DNA from: Phallusia fumigata
Lineage: Eukaryota; Chordata; Ascidiacea; Phlebobranchia; Ascidiidae
DNA: 31,527 nucleotides
Assembly: GCA_008931825.1 (NCBI GenBank)
Contig: QXVZ01021798.1
Coordinates: 1-31,527, forward strand
Direction of reading: 5' to 3'
The first letter of the stretch is position 1, and each line of letters begins with the position of its first letter. A model generated the notes under the pieces. It saw only the letters and a program-made list of their open reading frames with translations, did not search any database and had not been told where the DNA came from. The position numbers and the translations under genes are program-made. Shown piece after piece: positions 1 through 13,400 of the stretch.

Positions 1-221
1 AAATCCATTAAACATTTCATGACAAAAGTGCATGCCCCAGCTGCAGGGTAGAAAAAAGAAAAAAAAAAGAAAAAAAAAAGAAAAAAAACAAAAACAAACA
101 GAGTGAAAACAATATGTGTCCCCATTGGGAAGGGGACCCATAATTAGCAAAGGTAGCGACAAGTATCTCCAACGATTCGAAATTCGTGGGTTTCAATAGA
201 TTCAAACAACAGTTGACTCAC

Positions 222-1435
222 CAGCGAAGAATCGGAAACAGTTGGTTCCTCCATTGGCACAGAGGGGGATCTTTTATTTCTAAAATTTAATGGGAAACAG
301 TTTTAATAGATTAGGCAAATCTGTAAATAAAAAGTAAAAACAATACATTGTAGGCACCAAGCAAATTCTTTTTTTGCAAACGTTTCAGCCCAACTGTAGT
401 GAAAAAAAATTTCCATTATTCGAACAATTGGTTGAACACTTCGTATTTGCTGCTTTCATAATTTACCTTTCTTGAGTTTTTTCGACCACGTGATCTCCAG
501 TAAGTGGGTTTGAACTAAAACGAAACATAGCCATGGTTAAAACAAGGCAGGATAGGATTGAGTCGGTTTGACTACCACGTAAAAAGACTTCTGCAACCTG
601 ATTTTTTAATTCAATCAACGTTCTTCTGTGTAAGTATAATACACGAAATGCTTGGGTAAAGGGGTGACAGAAAAATGCCACTAAAAGTACACCGACTGTG
701 TTGCTTGGAAGGTATAGTTTAGTGGTTCCCATCCGGGGAGGAACTCCTTCCCCGGTAGAAACTTTAGAGTTAAGGGAATTTCTACTTTGTAGTTAAGTTA
801 TTCATTATAAGTGTAGTTTTTCTTTTTTGGTTGACCAGTGGTTTCGAACATTTTGGTATTTCCTAATATCAGTATTATCTAGTAGGGGAGGAACGAAAAG
901 TCAAAAAATAAAGAACGGGTGACATCCAAAAAGACTGGTGACCACTGGAGGGATTTCGTAAACGTGTGAACAAATACAAGCATTTATTGCTCAAGATTCC
1001 GTGCGTTTAGCTGAATGTTATGCATCACGAAAGCGTGGCGACACTTTAGCCTACCGCACTAAATGGTGGCGCTTGTCAAATGCTACAGTGTAATTTTGTT
1101 TGTTGTTGTTTTTCGCTCTTTTATATTATCAATAATAGTAAAAAAAATAAAAAAAAATTTATTGCTCAAAATGTGTCGTATTCGCAAGAGTCGCTTAACT
1201 CACAAAAAAGCTATCCTCACCTGATGTTGAAATACTTGAAGCTGTCGGCAATAAAAACATCAAGTTCGCCTTTGGTGACGTCAATCAGCAATCGTATGTC
1301 AACGTTGGTATATTTAGGGTGAAGAGCGAAGAGGAGAGTTTGTCCTGGTGGAAGCTCGGGTTTTTCACGTTCGTATTGCTTCACACAACCCGGTTGCAGT
1401 TTCGGGTTGAAACACCACTCCTGGTTCATGTGGAC
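222..1435 (-). CDS. MEGF8: MEGF8 juxtamembrane exons (two firm or probable, one tentative)
   Basis: Exon 1221-1435 encodes EWCFNPK...TLLFALHPKYTNVDIRL and IDVTKGELDVFIADSFKYF, a highly conserved MEGF8 membrane-proximal domain. Exon 467-625 follows in phase and resembles the next conserved stretch weakly (RTLIELKNQVAEVFLRGS), with good splice sites (TTACACAG acceptor, GTAAAT donor). Exon 222-279 is only phase-compatible (NKRSPSVPMEEPTV) and may be wrong; a second AG 9 nt inside is possible. The transmembrane helix and cytoplasmic tail are not visible and should lie beyond position 1. Confidence 0.7.
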
Positions 1436-4400
1436 CTGATGAAAGAAAAGAAATTTTGAAAGGAAATTGTAACAAATCTTAAAACACTGCAATAAACGTT
1501 TACACTGATGGTGTGGCACTTATGTTAACAAATTTAAACAAAATAGACGTAAAGTTCAGGTCTTTGAGCATTTAATTAAAAAAGTAACCAAATGTAATTT
1601 AAAGCATTAATAAGTATGGCTGAATTGCGTTCTGGAACCAAATAATTTTAGCACGATTAAGCTAAGTTACAATCAATTGTAATAATCATATTTAGTTTTA
1701 AAAAATCCGCATATCATTGTCAAATAATTTCATTCCTGCAGTTGCAGCGCTTTTATTAGCCCCATCTCACCACTTTCTACATTAAATCACAAAGACGGAT
1801 ACACTGTGACGTAAAAACCAAATGGAACTGACCAGTCGAAAGCACTGGCCACCATCGGTCGGGTCGCCCTCGAAGCCTTCCATACACTGGTTGCATTGCT
1901 TCTTCCAACAGTCAGTAGGCGCGTGTGAGGGGGATTCCCCGGGCTTCGATAAGCTTGTGGAGCAGATGGGATCGGTGTCATCAGTGTGGGTGTTGTTTCT
2001 GCAGTTGCAGCCAGCGCCGGTTGTTTTGTCGCAAGTGTCGCCATGTCCGTTGCAAGCGCAAGGTCGGCACTTGTTGTCCAACTGCGTGAAAACACCATTA
2101 AACATTGTGAATCCCAATTGCTTCGTGCCCTTTCCTCAGTGTAAGCTGTAGTTACAATAGCTTTTAACTAGAGGGGGGCGTTCTCCATATTTTCATTCCA
2201 CAGGGGGGGGGGGGGGGGAATGATGTTCTCCACATATACCATTTTCTTCATTACATTGGGTATATTTTCAATACCCACATTATATTGGGTCCCTAAATCC
2301 CTTGGCTTTTATAACATGATTGTTTCTGCTAGCAGGGGGGGGTGGGTCCCCACACACATGCAATTTCTGAAGTAGTAATGTTTTTATAGGACGTGATCGG
2401 TTTAAAAATCCGTTAGATATTCATTTATAGTTAAACTAAATCATTTCTTAGATCATGTCAGTTTCAATCTCGATGTCAAAAGCATGAATTAAATCCCACA
2501 GTCACACTAACCAATAGTTTGACCTGCAGTGACGTTTGGCCGAGCCGCAGTAAACCGCAAACTCTAAACGACCCTTTCCAACGCGGTTTCAGCAACGCGC
2601 TGTAAATCCAACAAAAACATTGCGCTTTTTGACCAAATATAAGCTTACATGCTACTGTACAAGTGAGTGAAACTGTAAATGAGAGCAAAGTTATTGTAAC
2701 GTATTATTTTCTGAGTTAAAAATGTCAAAAAGGGTAAATCCAAATTAAAGTCACAAAAAAACAGAGTAAAAGGGGACTCATAACAATATTTATGGAAGGG
2801 GATCCATAATAACTACATAAATACGCCTGATATCCATTCAGTAGGGAATTGAAATATGATGGGATGGTAAACGAGGTCTGGCTATATTATTTTTCGCCGT
2901 AAAATTTTGCAGGGAATATAAATCACAAAAAATGTTGTTTCATAACAAAATCGCTTTCAAACGGTTTGAAGCCTTAAACAGTCTTTCATGTTTATTAGCA
3001 CAACACACCGTTAAAAAAGTAACTAGGTAACAATTGAGTGTATTCAACGCTTACCATAAAATATCCGTCCATGCAAATTTCACAAAAATCGCCTTCGCTA
3101 TTTCCTGAACAGTTGAGACATTGCGTCACATTCACACTTTTCGGTCCTGACAAGGCGGCAAAGTCGGTGGGCAAACTTCGTTCACGGATTTTCTTTACAC
3201 ATTCCGATGATCGGCCGTTACATATTATCTGCCGAGAAAGGAACGTTTTTAAAATATCGATCCAAAATTAAAACGATATACGTCACTAATCAACTCAATT
3301 AAAGATTCCAAATGTGCATGAGATTTAAAACATAAAGGAGTAAATTATATTGATAATAGTAGATTCTGTCTCAGTTTTTTTACATACGATGCCACATAGG
3401 AATTTTTAAACTTGCTTCGTTGCAGAGTCTTTAATTTAAAACTAATTTACATCCATAATGCTCTGTCAAAAAGGTGAAATGGTGCTACGATAGTAAGTTG
3501 CTTTTTTTGAGTGTTTTCCACGACCAAAAAAGTAAAAGAAAAAACTCATGTCCCTAAGGTTGTTTCATTGCAGGAAGAACAAAAAACAACAAAATGTTAT
3601 GTCCACAACATGCGAACAACAGTAACCTCGCAAGCAACGCAGGGGGCTTTCCCAGGGGGTCTCTTAGCCTCGGGATCACCAACAAATCCAACTTCACAGA
3701 GTTGACAATGGGCACCCAGGGTGTTGTTAACACATTCGAGGCACCTAGGGAAAATTATCGAATCAAACCTAGTAGATGAAAATATTGTACAAAAGAAAGT
3801 AGAAAAAAACGCACGTATTCCGTCTTCTTTTGGATTTGCAGTTGCTGAGGCCGTTGCAGTTGCACGCGGTGTCACATGACGAACCGGTAAAGGCGAAATC
3901 ACATTCACACACGTCGGGTCTTACACACTGTCCGTGGACACAACCTGAAACCACAAACACGTTTGTAAGGTTTCCTTGGTTGTGCTGTAATACGACCATG
4001 ATAAAATGTCCAAAGGTTAAATACTCTAAACGCCCTACAAATATGCTTTTGAACGATCACAACCGATTTTTAACGACTAGTACCTTTTTCTTTGTTATTG
4101 ACTGGTAAGTATGTACCTTTCTTTGCAGTTCGAAATTTTGTTTATTTAAACTAAATCCTTTGGTTTCTCCAACAAATGTAGCTGCTATACCAAACTAACA
4201 TACAACCATGATCATAGACGTACTCTGACTGCACACAGGTAGGCATTTATCTGCTGGCGTTGGTCGTTTGTATCCCGTCAAACAAGCGCATTTGTATCCC
4301 AGAGCCGTATCCACACAACGATTGAACTCGGGTGGATGTTGTGAGCAATCATGATGTCCGTTCTTGCACTCATCTTCGGGTGGACACTTCATGTACCACC

Positions 4401-7400
4401 ACTGGGTCGATGGGAAACCAGGAATAACTGAAATGTTGTTTGGTGCCTGGGAGATACACGAGATGCGTCAAAAGTGCCTACAAAGCTGCATGTGGGTTTG
4501 TTGTTAAGGAAGTTTACATATTTACTACTATTTCGATCACAGCATTAAACCTCTATGGTACGTTTCAGACTTCAAAATGATCTCTTTACCTGATACGCCC
4601 CTCTTCTGCATTGACCACGCCCACTTCCGTCGTCCAATCCAAACCAGCCGCACTCCCGAAGGCGAATGCACTCGCTGCAGTAGGTGACATGTTCGCATTC
4701 CGTTATGGGACACGACGCCGCTGGAGGACGCACCACGAAGCCACACGAGCCGTCAGCACACCGCAATGCGGATTGTATCGGACTTATACATTTTCGGTAG
4801 GTGGCGCTCCACAGACAAGAGCCGGGGCCGGCTTCACTGCCACCGGAAGACGAAAGGCAAGTTTTGCAAGATAAGAAGGAATCGCAACTTGCCGGGCACC
4901 TATGCAATAATTTCAGTGATGCTAAACCACCAATCGTTGCAGCGTATTTTGTCAAATTTGTTTGTTAAAACAACTACCAGTTTCGACCAAAGGCAAATAG
5001 ATGTGCAAACACAAAAACTTGAGTGGCATTTTCAGTTTGTTGGTTCATGATTGCGTAGCCATGTGGCTTTGTTGTGTTGTAAGGTCACAGTATATTACAG
5101 GTAATTAATGATAACTTTCCAGACGAAAATAAACTCAAGGAAAATACAACTGCCAGAGAGCTAGTACATTCTAAAGCAAATGTTGTGGTCATCATCAGTG
5201 GAATAACTTTAACTAAGCTACTTTTCAAGTACGGATCTTATGTTCCGAAATTTGATTTTCTAATTACGAACGCCAGTGTAAAAGTTGTAAAAAACATTTT
5301 GGTTGCAACACCAATTGGTTTGTATCAGCCTACCTTTGAGTTAAGCGGTCCATTGTTATGGGTACAGCTTGTGGAGGTCTGCGGTCATTGCCACCATTTA
5401 ATCGAGCACACTTCCAACCGTTGTTCGGGGCGGTGGGTGAAAGGAACCACGTACAGTTAGCTGGTTGGTCAAGACATTGCTCGCACGTCGAGGCGGAGCA
5501 AGATTGGCAACCTGGGAACGAAGATTAAAGGAACGCGTTGAGTGTTATTCACCCAGAGGAAGACGGCCTGAATAGGACGTCGAAACGTCGGTACGCAAAA
5601 TATATTTGCCAGAAGAGCCTACATCAATTCATACAATGCCTGGTTGCAACAGTTTATTTATGAACGAAGATTAAGTAAAAACGATACTAAACTTAGCGAA
5701 CATTCAAGAATAACGGTTCAAATACTTGGTGATCACGAAATTGTTTTGGGTTGAGGGTGCGCCCAACCAACGGCACCAAGTTATGACAAAAATTCAAACA
5801 CAATATGTAGGTACCGGTTTCATGGCAATCGTCGCACAGCGAAACATCAGCTGGGCAGGGAAGCGAGTCCTGCACACATTTCGAGTCACACCACTTGCAG
5901 TAGGACGCCGAAGACAGAGGAACACGCGCCACGCAAGTCTCGCAATCCCTGCACACAATAGAGACAAGTGAAGAAACACAAAATCGCATCAACTCGTTCT
6001 AATTAAGGTACATTATTTACGTCTATATATTGTAAACAGTAAAAAGGGAGCCAATACTAGCATGCAAAACCTTTTTTTGCCTGCTTCGACAACGTTAAAA
6101 TGTTCAGTTTGGGTTTGGATGGGTCCAACTGCTATCATTTAAACATTTATAGTTTAGGCATTTGCAAAGCACACAGAATTTCCGTTGGTTCAGATTAAAT
6201 TTTTGGATTTTTAAACCGTGCCCAAACTAATGTAGTAACATTATGAAACAACTCACTTGATCTGAGAGCAGAGCAGGGGGCGTGCAGGGAAATCGTTGCT
6301 GGAGCAATGATTAAAACTGGTATTGGTCGATTTACATGCTTGTGTAGCGACCGCGTTCTCAGCACGAGACGAATAATTGTTAAGCAGATTACACTGCGAA
6401 TTACTCATGTTGCTCTGGCTCAACGGGGCACAAACAAAATCCTCGCTCTACGAAAACAACATTAGGTTTCGCTGCGTTATTTGACATTAGTACATGTAAA
6501 AAAACAAGTTGTATGCCACACAAATTTTCTGACCACAGACAGAAACCTATGGTCCATTGTTATTACACACACATATTTATTGCTTACCGATATGCAGAGA
6601 AGACAGCCTGCTCGCAGAAATTCGCAATCACATTTGTTCTTTGCCACGTAGCACAGAGAAACGACGCGGAACACCTGACAAAAGTACAACGTAATTTAAC
6701 ACCTTTTATTTCAATGTCAAAAACTGCCTCGACATGTTTTGTCCAAAAACATTACGACAAAAAAATATACCAACTGCTTGGTTCATTTTTCTAACATTTT
6801 GGGTGCTTTTGGGTCAACTAATGGGCGAACTGGGGTAAAAAGTTGTCAATGTACAAATTCTGATGCCCATCTATCGATTGTGAAAATTTAAATAAATTTG
6901 ACCTTTTCTTGACCAAAACCTACGAACAAACTGGCGTTAAAAAGAAGAAAAAACACTACACGTGAAAAAAAACATCTACCTGCAGTTGATTAAGTAGGAT
7001 GCCATCCCTATTTCCACCAAACACATAATATGCAGCCTGGGTGGGATCACGTGACGCAACAGAGGTTGCTGACATCATATAACCGAGTTTCGCAGCGTAC
7101 AAATTGACACCCATCACTGTGGACAAATAAATCTCTTTACCAACATGCATTTTTGAACCTACAATATTTAACCCATTTTATTGCAAATGGATTTACAGCC
7201 TCTGCAATAGGAAAAAGCAAGGACAGCCAAGTCTTTAAAAATAGTATTGCGTTTTATGATTCATCAACTATATTCATGCGCTGATCGTTTGTAAAAGTTA
7301 AATACATTTTTTTTCTGTTTGTACGATATTTGTAAAACTACTTCAAGCGTTACATGACGCCAAAAAGGGTTGCAGTTAGTCCAACTCTTTAGCACCGACA

Positions 7401-10400
7401 ATCCAAAATAGGATGTACATGTTATAACTGCAAACGGAAAATTATGGCCTGTGTTTCAAACGAACCTTTTCTGCTCCGAGCCGATCCAAGGTTTGTCCAC
7501 AGGTGACAATCGAACCGAAACAACCAAGCATCATTCTGTACTGTGTTATTATTTGTCAGTCCACCCATTACCAGAAATCCTCGAGATGTTCCTGGTGAAA
7601 AGTAAGTATTGTCGAAATACTGATGAGTTAACTCAGCTATAGGCCAACAGTTCTCAAAGCGGGGTCCGCGGTTCCCTAGAGGTCCGTTAAACGATCTTGG
7701 GAGTTCAGGAAACTATTTCAGTCTCTCTTAGTCGATCCTTTTTTTAGTGGTCAATGAGTAAAAAAGTCGCTAGAGGGGCGTTATACATGTATTTCTGAAA
7801 AGTCTGAGAACCACTGCTATAGACCGTGCAATAAGGTTTGCAAAACGCCTTATAATTAGGTATCATTTTTTTGCATTTCCAAACCTTGGTCAACAAGTTG
7901 GAATTTTTTTAGCCGTTAGCTCACTAGAAGTATACTTGGGTTTTACGGCCTCCAGCGTCCTCGAGTGTGTCGGCTAAAGCGTACAAAGTGAGTCAACCAA
8001 TATACATGTTTAACAGTTTGATATCTACAAAAATCTCTTTAAATCATCTCATGATAGCAAACCGGCACCAAATCTGGTACTTTTTGCCAGCAAGGTGTTG
8101 GAAAACCCTGACTCTATTGTTTAGCACGCAAAACCGCCACAAATTAACATGCAATCTTACCGTCACTGTAATACACTGCCGAATGAAAATATCTGGCAAG
8201 CGGCACAAAAAGTTGGGATTGCTTGGACGACATCAAGACCATCGCCCATCTTTTGTGCTGCAGACTGTAAGTGTAGGTATGTGAAGACGGCCTTATTCTG
8301 TTGGTTCTGCTGTCATACGCCAGGCCACCATAAATATACAACAAGTTTGTTTCTTGATCGTAGATTGTCGAGTGACCAAACACACCCGAGTACTGGACCC
8401 CGCTAATGAGTGGAAGGTGAGTGTTCCACGAAGAGTCGCTTGCATTAAAAATGTACACCTGAAAGATGGATATAAAATTTTCATTGGCGGGGGTTTATTT
8501 CAGGGAAAAAATTTTGAAAAACTTGGAGCACAAGCAAAATAAGTAAATCACTACCATTTGCTGGTTTTATTATCATTTTTCTGTAAAGTTATTAAAAACA
8601 CTAAAAAATGCAGCATATATTTGTGGGGAACATAAAAAGTATCACATGTTAAGGTGCTTCAGATGGTTTTGTGCATTTTGTTTGGCTGATATTAATTTAA
8701 TCAACTAATTTCTATGTTGTGAAAATTTGCATGTTTTACAATAAATTGCATGNAGCAGTGACATAGACCCTGGAATTCAAAATAAACTTATGAACACAAG
8801 ATTCATACCTAATGAGTAGCTTACATAACTTGTTTCTGGCAGTTATGTTTTCAATTAAACCAGATAAACATTTAGGACAGGGCTATCAGACTTGTTTTGG
8901 TTATTTATAGGGATGAAAAGGCTCAAAAATTCATGCAAAGATTTATGGATTTAATAGTGCAGCAAACCTACTAAACATCACAAATAAATGTGAACAAATC
9001 AAGGGTTAGGCAAGTGGAAGTTATAACAAGAAATCATAAAATGTATTGGGTACTTAAATGTATTTTTTTGGAGGGGTACAATCAGAATCAATCACAATTC
9101 ATAAAGAATGAATACATGAGTAACAATCTACTGCTACTTTACATATATGATTTATGTAAAGCCTTGCAAATTAACTATTGGCCATTTTGGCCAAAAAAAT
9201 AAATACCATTAGGGACACATAAAGATTTAGGTTCAAAAAAAGAGTTTTTACCAAACTTGGCAGTATATCGCTTCGAACCATTTTACCTCTATGCTGAACA
9301 GTAATATAATTAGCTTTTAAACTCCTTTTTTAATTTGAGCTTACGTTTTTACATAATCCATTGCCCAATTTAAACGAGCAATTGTTAGGGCATAGAGATG
9401 TCACTTGTGGATGTCTGCATTGATGCTTTGAATTATTTGCATTGGAACAGGGTAAGAACTTGGTAAAGGAAGCGTTGAAACCCAGTGAGGTCAGGTTTTG
9501 TCTGGAAGCCTCATATACAACAGTAAGAAGACCTGAACAAAAAAGTTCATAATTTTTTTAGGACTGCCACAAAGTACGACCTTTTGAAACCAAAAACACT
9601 CTTACCTGATTCAGCAAACAGCGTTGCAGAATCTTTCCAGTTATTTCCACAGAGAGAAGCAAGCTTCGTGGATTTAAAGGAATCAGGTAAACCATCATAG
9701 ACAAAAACCTTTTCAGTCTGAATAAAACAGAAATGTGAAATATCTAAAAAATTGACAAAAAAACGAAGAGGGGCTGTGATTCCTCATAGCAATATTCTAT
9801 AATTATGACAAGCATTCACAGTACTACTTTACATTGCTTCACTAACAAATGTTATGTTACTTCTTGCATTATAACTGAGAATAAAATCGGGTTGTTTCAA
9901 ACCAATACCTTGCAATCAACTTTAATAGTTTTGTCAACAGTCAGTTGTATTAATTCATCTTGTTTTGCCTCAACAACCCACATACAGTAGATAAGGTCAG
10001 GAAAAAGAGATTGGGAAACTCTCCAAGCACCAAATGAGCCTGCTTTGCTAGTTTTAGCAAACAAAACTCTTCCTTCACATTTTCTATAACACCTCCCACC
10101 ATTTCTACACAAAAAATATATATGCATGTTTAGTTCAAGCTTGTCACACCAAAGTTTCATTGTTAACACTGTAAGGGTAATTATTGTATGACTGTTTTTA
10201 TTAATGCCTTTAACTGCTGTAATATTGTATATATTTTGTTTAAATAGCATATAAATTCAGCTTGCAATAATATGTCAACTTAGGTCAGCACATAGGTTTC
10301 AAAACTATTAATTTGGCATTTTTTACAAAAAAACAAATTGAGTAAACATGACAAAGTGACGTAATTCTACAAGGGCCGCAACACATACTGCAATAATATC

Positions 10401-13400
10401 TTAGCATTTGTCAATAATTTTTTTAAAGAGTTTTTGTCTGTCACAAACACAAGTTGCAATACAAAATAAGGTTTAAGCATCATATTCACACACCTTGGAT
10501 CACCATAGAAACCAGGAAGGCATTGTTCACAGTTCGGACCAGCAGTGTTGTCAAGACAAGTGCAGTTGCCAGTAAAAACATCACAAAGACCGACTGACGC
10601 ATCTCCATGGTGATTGCATTTGCACTGCTTGCAAACTGTCTTATTGCTTTGAATTTTGTAATATCCCCTTTTGCATGTTTCACATAAAGAGCCGTCTGTG
10701 TTGTGATGACATCGGTCACACACACCTGACAAATTTGAAGGAATTTTAGCAGGACTGTGGGCTTCTTTTATCTCATGGATTAAAAGTGATAAAATATTAA
10801 TGTTTGATATCAGTAATACATGGAAAGCCTATCGACTTCTTACAAAAGTCAGTCAGCATTCAAGGGTACAAAAGCACATTATTAGCATGAAACCATGCAT
10901 TAATAAAATTCAAGACAGATCAAGTTTGTTACCTCTGAATACCCTAGTTTGTTTACAACCCACTTAGATTAACTTCTCAAAACAATGTAACTTTTTGGTT
11001 ACACACAGTTTTAACTACTGTTTTTCATGTCATTAATATTCTTAATGGGGTTGGTTTCTTGAAAGATAAATGCATATTTGCACCTGACTTTTTATTAAAC
11101 TTGCCTTAAAAGGTTTAAATGCAGGTTGTTTTTAAAATTTTTAAACACAATCCAAAAGTGTACCTATTCCAGTGATGCAAGTACTTTGGAAGTTGCACCC
11201 GCAATCAACACTACAGTCCACAGGTGCATTGGGGTCTGTAGTCCATCCAAGGTCACATATACACCGATAGTCAGGATGCCCACTTAAAAAAAACACATAT
11301 ATCTTAAAATTTATTAATAAAAAGCCCCACAATCCAAAGTTTGTGTGTCTAGACATTTATGTAAGTTTTGCTTAATTTTGAAGTGCCTTAACATGTGCAT
11401 CACAGAGTAATTGTAAATTGTCACTGTTTGGCAATTTCACCTGCAGTTGCCGTGCAAACATTTCCTCCTACAAACTTGTTGGCAGTTTCTGCCATTTCCA
11501 CTGAAACCAGCATTGCACACACAGCTGTAGGAATGAAATGTATTGACACATGTGGCATTGGCACTGCATTCATGAAGCGCAGATCCATTTTTCCCTTCTA
11601 GAAATCAGACACAGATAAATTGAATGGAATAAAGCAATATGTTTACCAAACTCTTACCAACTGTGCACTCATCCACATCAGGACAGATATCATAATCCCA
11701 TTGCAAAGCATTTTCAGCATCACCAGTGGTGATAGTGCATTCTGAAGCATTGCTTGGGGCAAGAAAACCACCTGGTAGACATTTACCCTGCAAGTTTGCA
11801 TAAAACAATAAAGCTATTGTTTTAGCTTAAGGAAGTTTTTGAATAGCAATTACCAGTAAGGCATTCGATACCCTGCTGCACCAGCCACATTGAAATTGCT
11901 GCAAGCAATCACTGCATTTTGTACTTGCACTGCAACTGCATGAATAATACATTTGTGTTACAGCAAGTAAATTAAAGTAATCAAGTGTTGTTGGAAAAAT
12001 CTATGTTTAGACTGTTTTATATCATATGTAAAACATCAATGTTCACATTACGAAAACAAACAGGTATAACAACATTTTCCCTTATTGCCTGCAGCCTATT
12101 GTAGGAAATCTACCAATAAAATAAGCAAACATTCAAATTTCACAATAGCCACTAAAATGCAACTGGTAAACCGAAACGGAAACTTACTTAACACATGAAT
12201 CTCCTTGTGTGTACCATACGGCACATTGACCAAAAGCATGGGACGGAATATGATGAGAAAATCCATAACACCTTTGAGAGTTGGCACACCAGACACATTG
12301 GAAATTATTAGAATCAGAAATACACTTCCCACAAGTTTGATGCTCAGAACATGGGTCTGGACATGTGGAAGCTAGCTTAAAATGTTCTCCTGCAATGTAA
12401 GATCTGTTAACCTTCAAAACTTCTAACTTCACTTAACTGCAAGAGTTGTACAGTTTATATAAATCCCTTTTTATTCTTTATGAGGCAATACCAACAAATT
12501 AAAAGCACCAAAATAAAGTTAATTAATACCTATGATGGCATCAACACAAACAACTCTTTCAAGAAGAAAAAAATAAACACTAAATCAAGACTCTTATGCT
12601 GAAACATTAAAATGCAGAAACCTGTTTTTTTTTCAAAACAACAGATCAGTAGCCCACCTGCAGTCGAGTTTACTTTCACACATCCATCCTCCACTGACCA
12701 TTCACAATTATTGTGGACAAGACAGTCAGTGCAAGAGCCATGGTCAGCACACACAGGGCAGGCTGATCCATCCAAGATAAGTCCAGTTAATGGTGTTACA
12801 TCAAAAATTCCTAAAATGAATCAAAAAAGCCATTGGTTCTTTGGTGTCCAGTGCATATCATGTCCTTGCATAAACAAGGTTTAGATAACAGCCAATAGAT
12901 AAACGAGTGTCCCAGGTACCTGTGTTATGAACCTGACAGCCAGTTGGATAATCCTCAAACTGTTTCTGTTTCGTCACACATAGGCTTGAACACCAAGCGC
13001 AAGTAAGGTCGCTCAGGCAGGAAAAGCAGTTGTGATAGGATTTGCATAAGTTTTTATCCACTGGTGAATGAAATGGCTCCAAAAACTCATAATCAATAAT
13101 GGAAAACTTATCACGATATCTGAAAAATTATACAAACACCAGGTTGGTAATTCTAATAAACTAAAGGCAACCAAAAATTTTTTTGCATTATAATTACATA
13201 ATTTGCAAATCATTTATGTTGTACCTTTGTTGCCATTTGACTTGCAATTGTTCTTTTTTGTTAGTGGAAAATATAGCTTTGTAGTAAAATCTACAATAAA
13301 CAATGTTTATTTAACAAATCTTTGAAAAAACAGACAAAGTTTATGTAATATATGTACATAAATTTACCATTACCCATATTATTGCACACAATCACACATG

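Noticed and set aside
836-947. A second hAT-like element
   Set aside because: Ends resemble CAGTGGT inverted repeats, but the flanking 8-mers do not match, so the boundaries are not supported.
2203-2218. The 16-G run as a regulatory G-quadruplex
   Set aside because: A homopolymer in an intron is prone to sequencing error and no partner feature supports a role.
5185-5460. Plus-strand frames opposite MEGF8 exons (also near 1822, 3830, 4611)
   Set aside because: They are antisense shadows of MEGF8 coding exons with no domain of their own.
1-8458. A separate second gene left of the gap
   Set aside because: Domain order and phase 0 on both sides of the gap fit the C-terminal half of the same MEGF8 gene.
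9252-9286. A 35-nt exon of MEGF8 on the minus strand
   Set aside because: Splice-like borders exist, but its 11 codons do not supply the missing EGF cysteines and it is likely chance.
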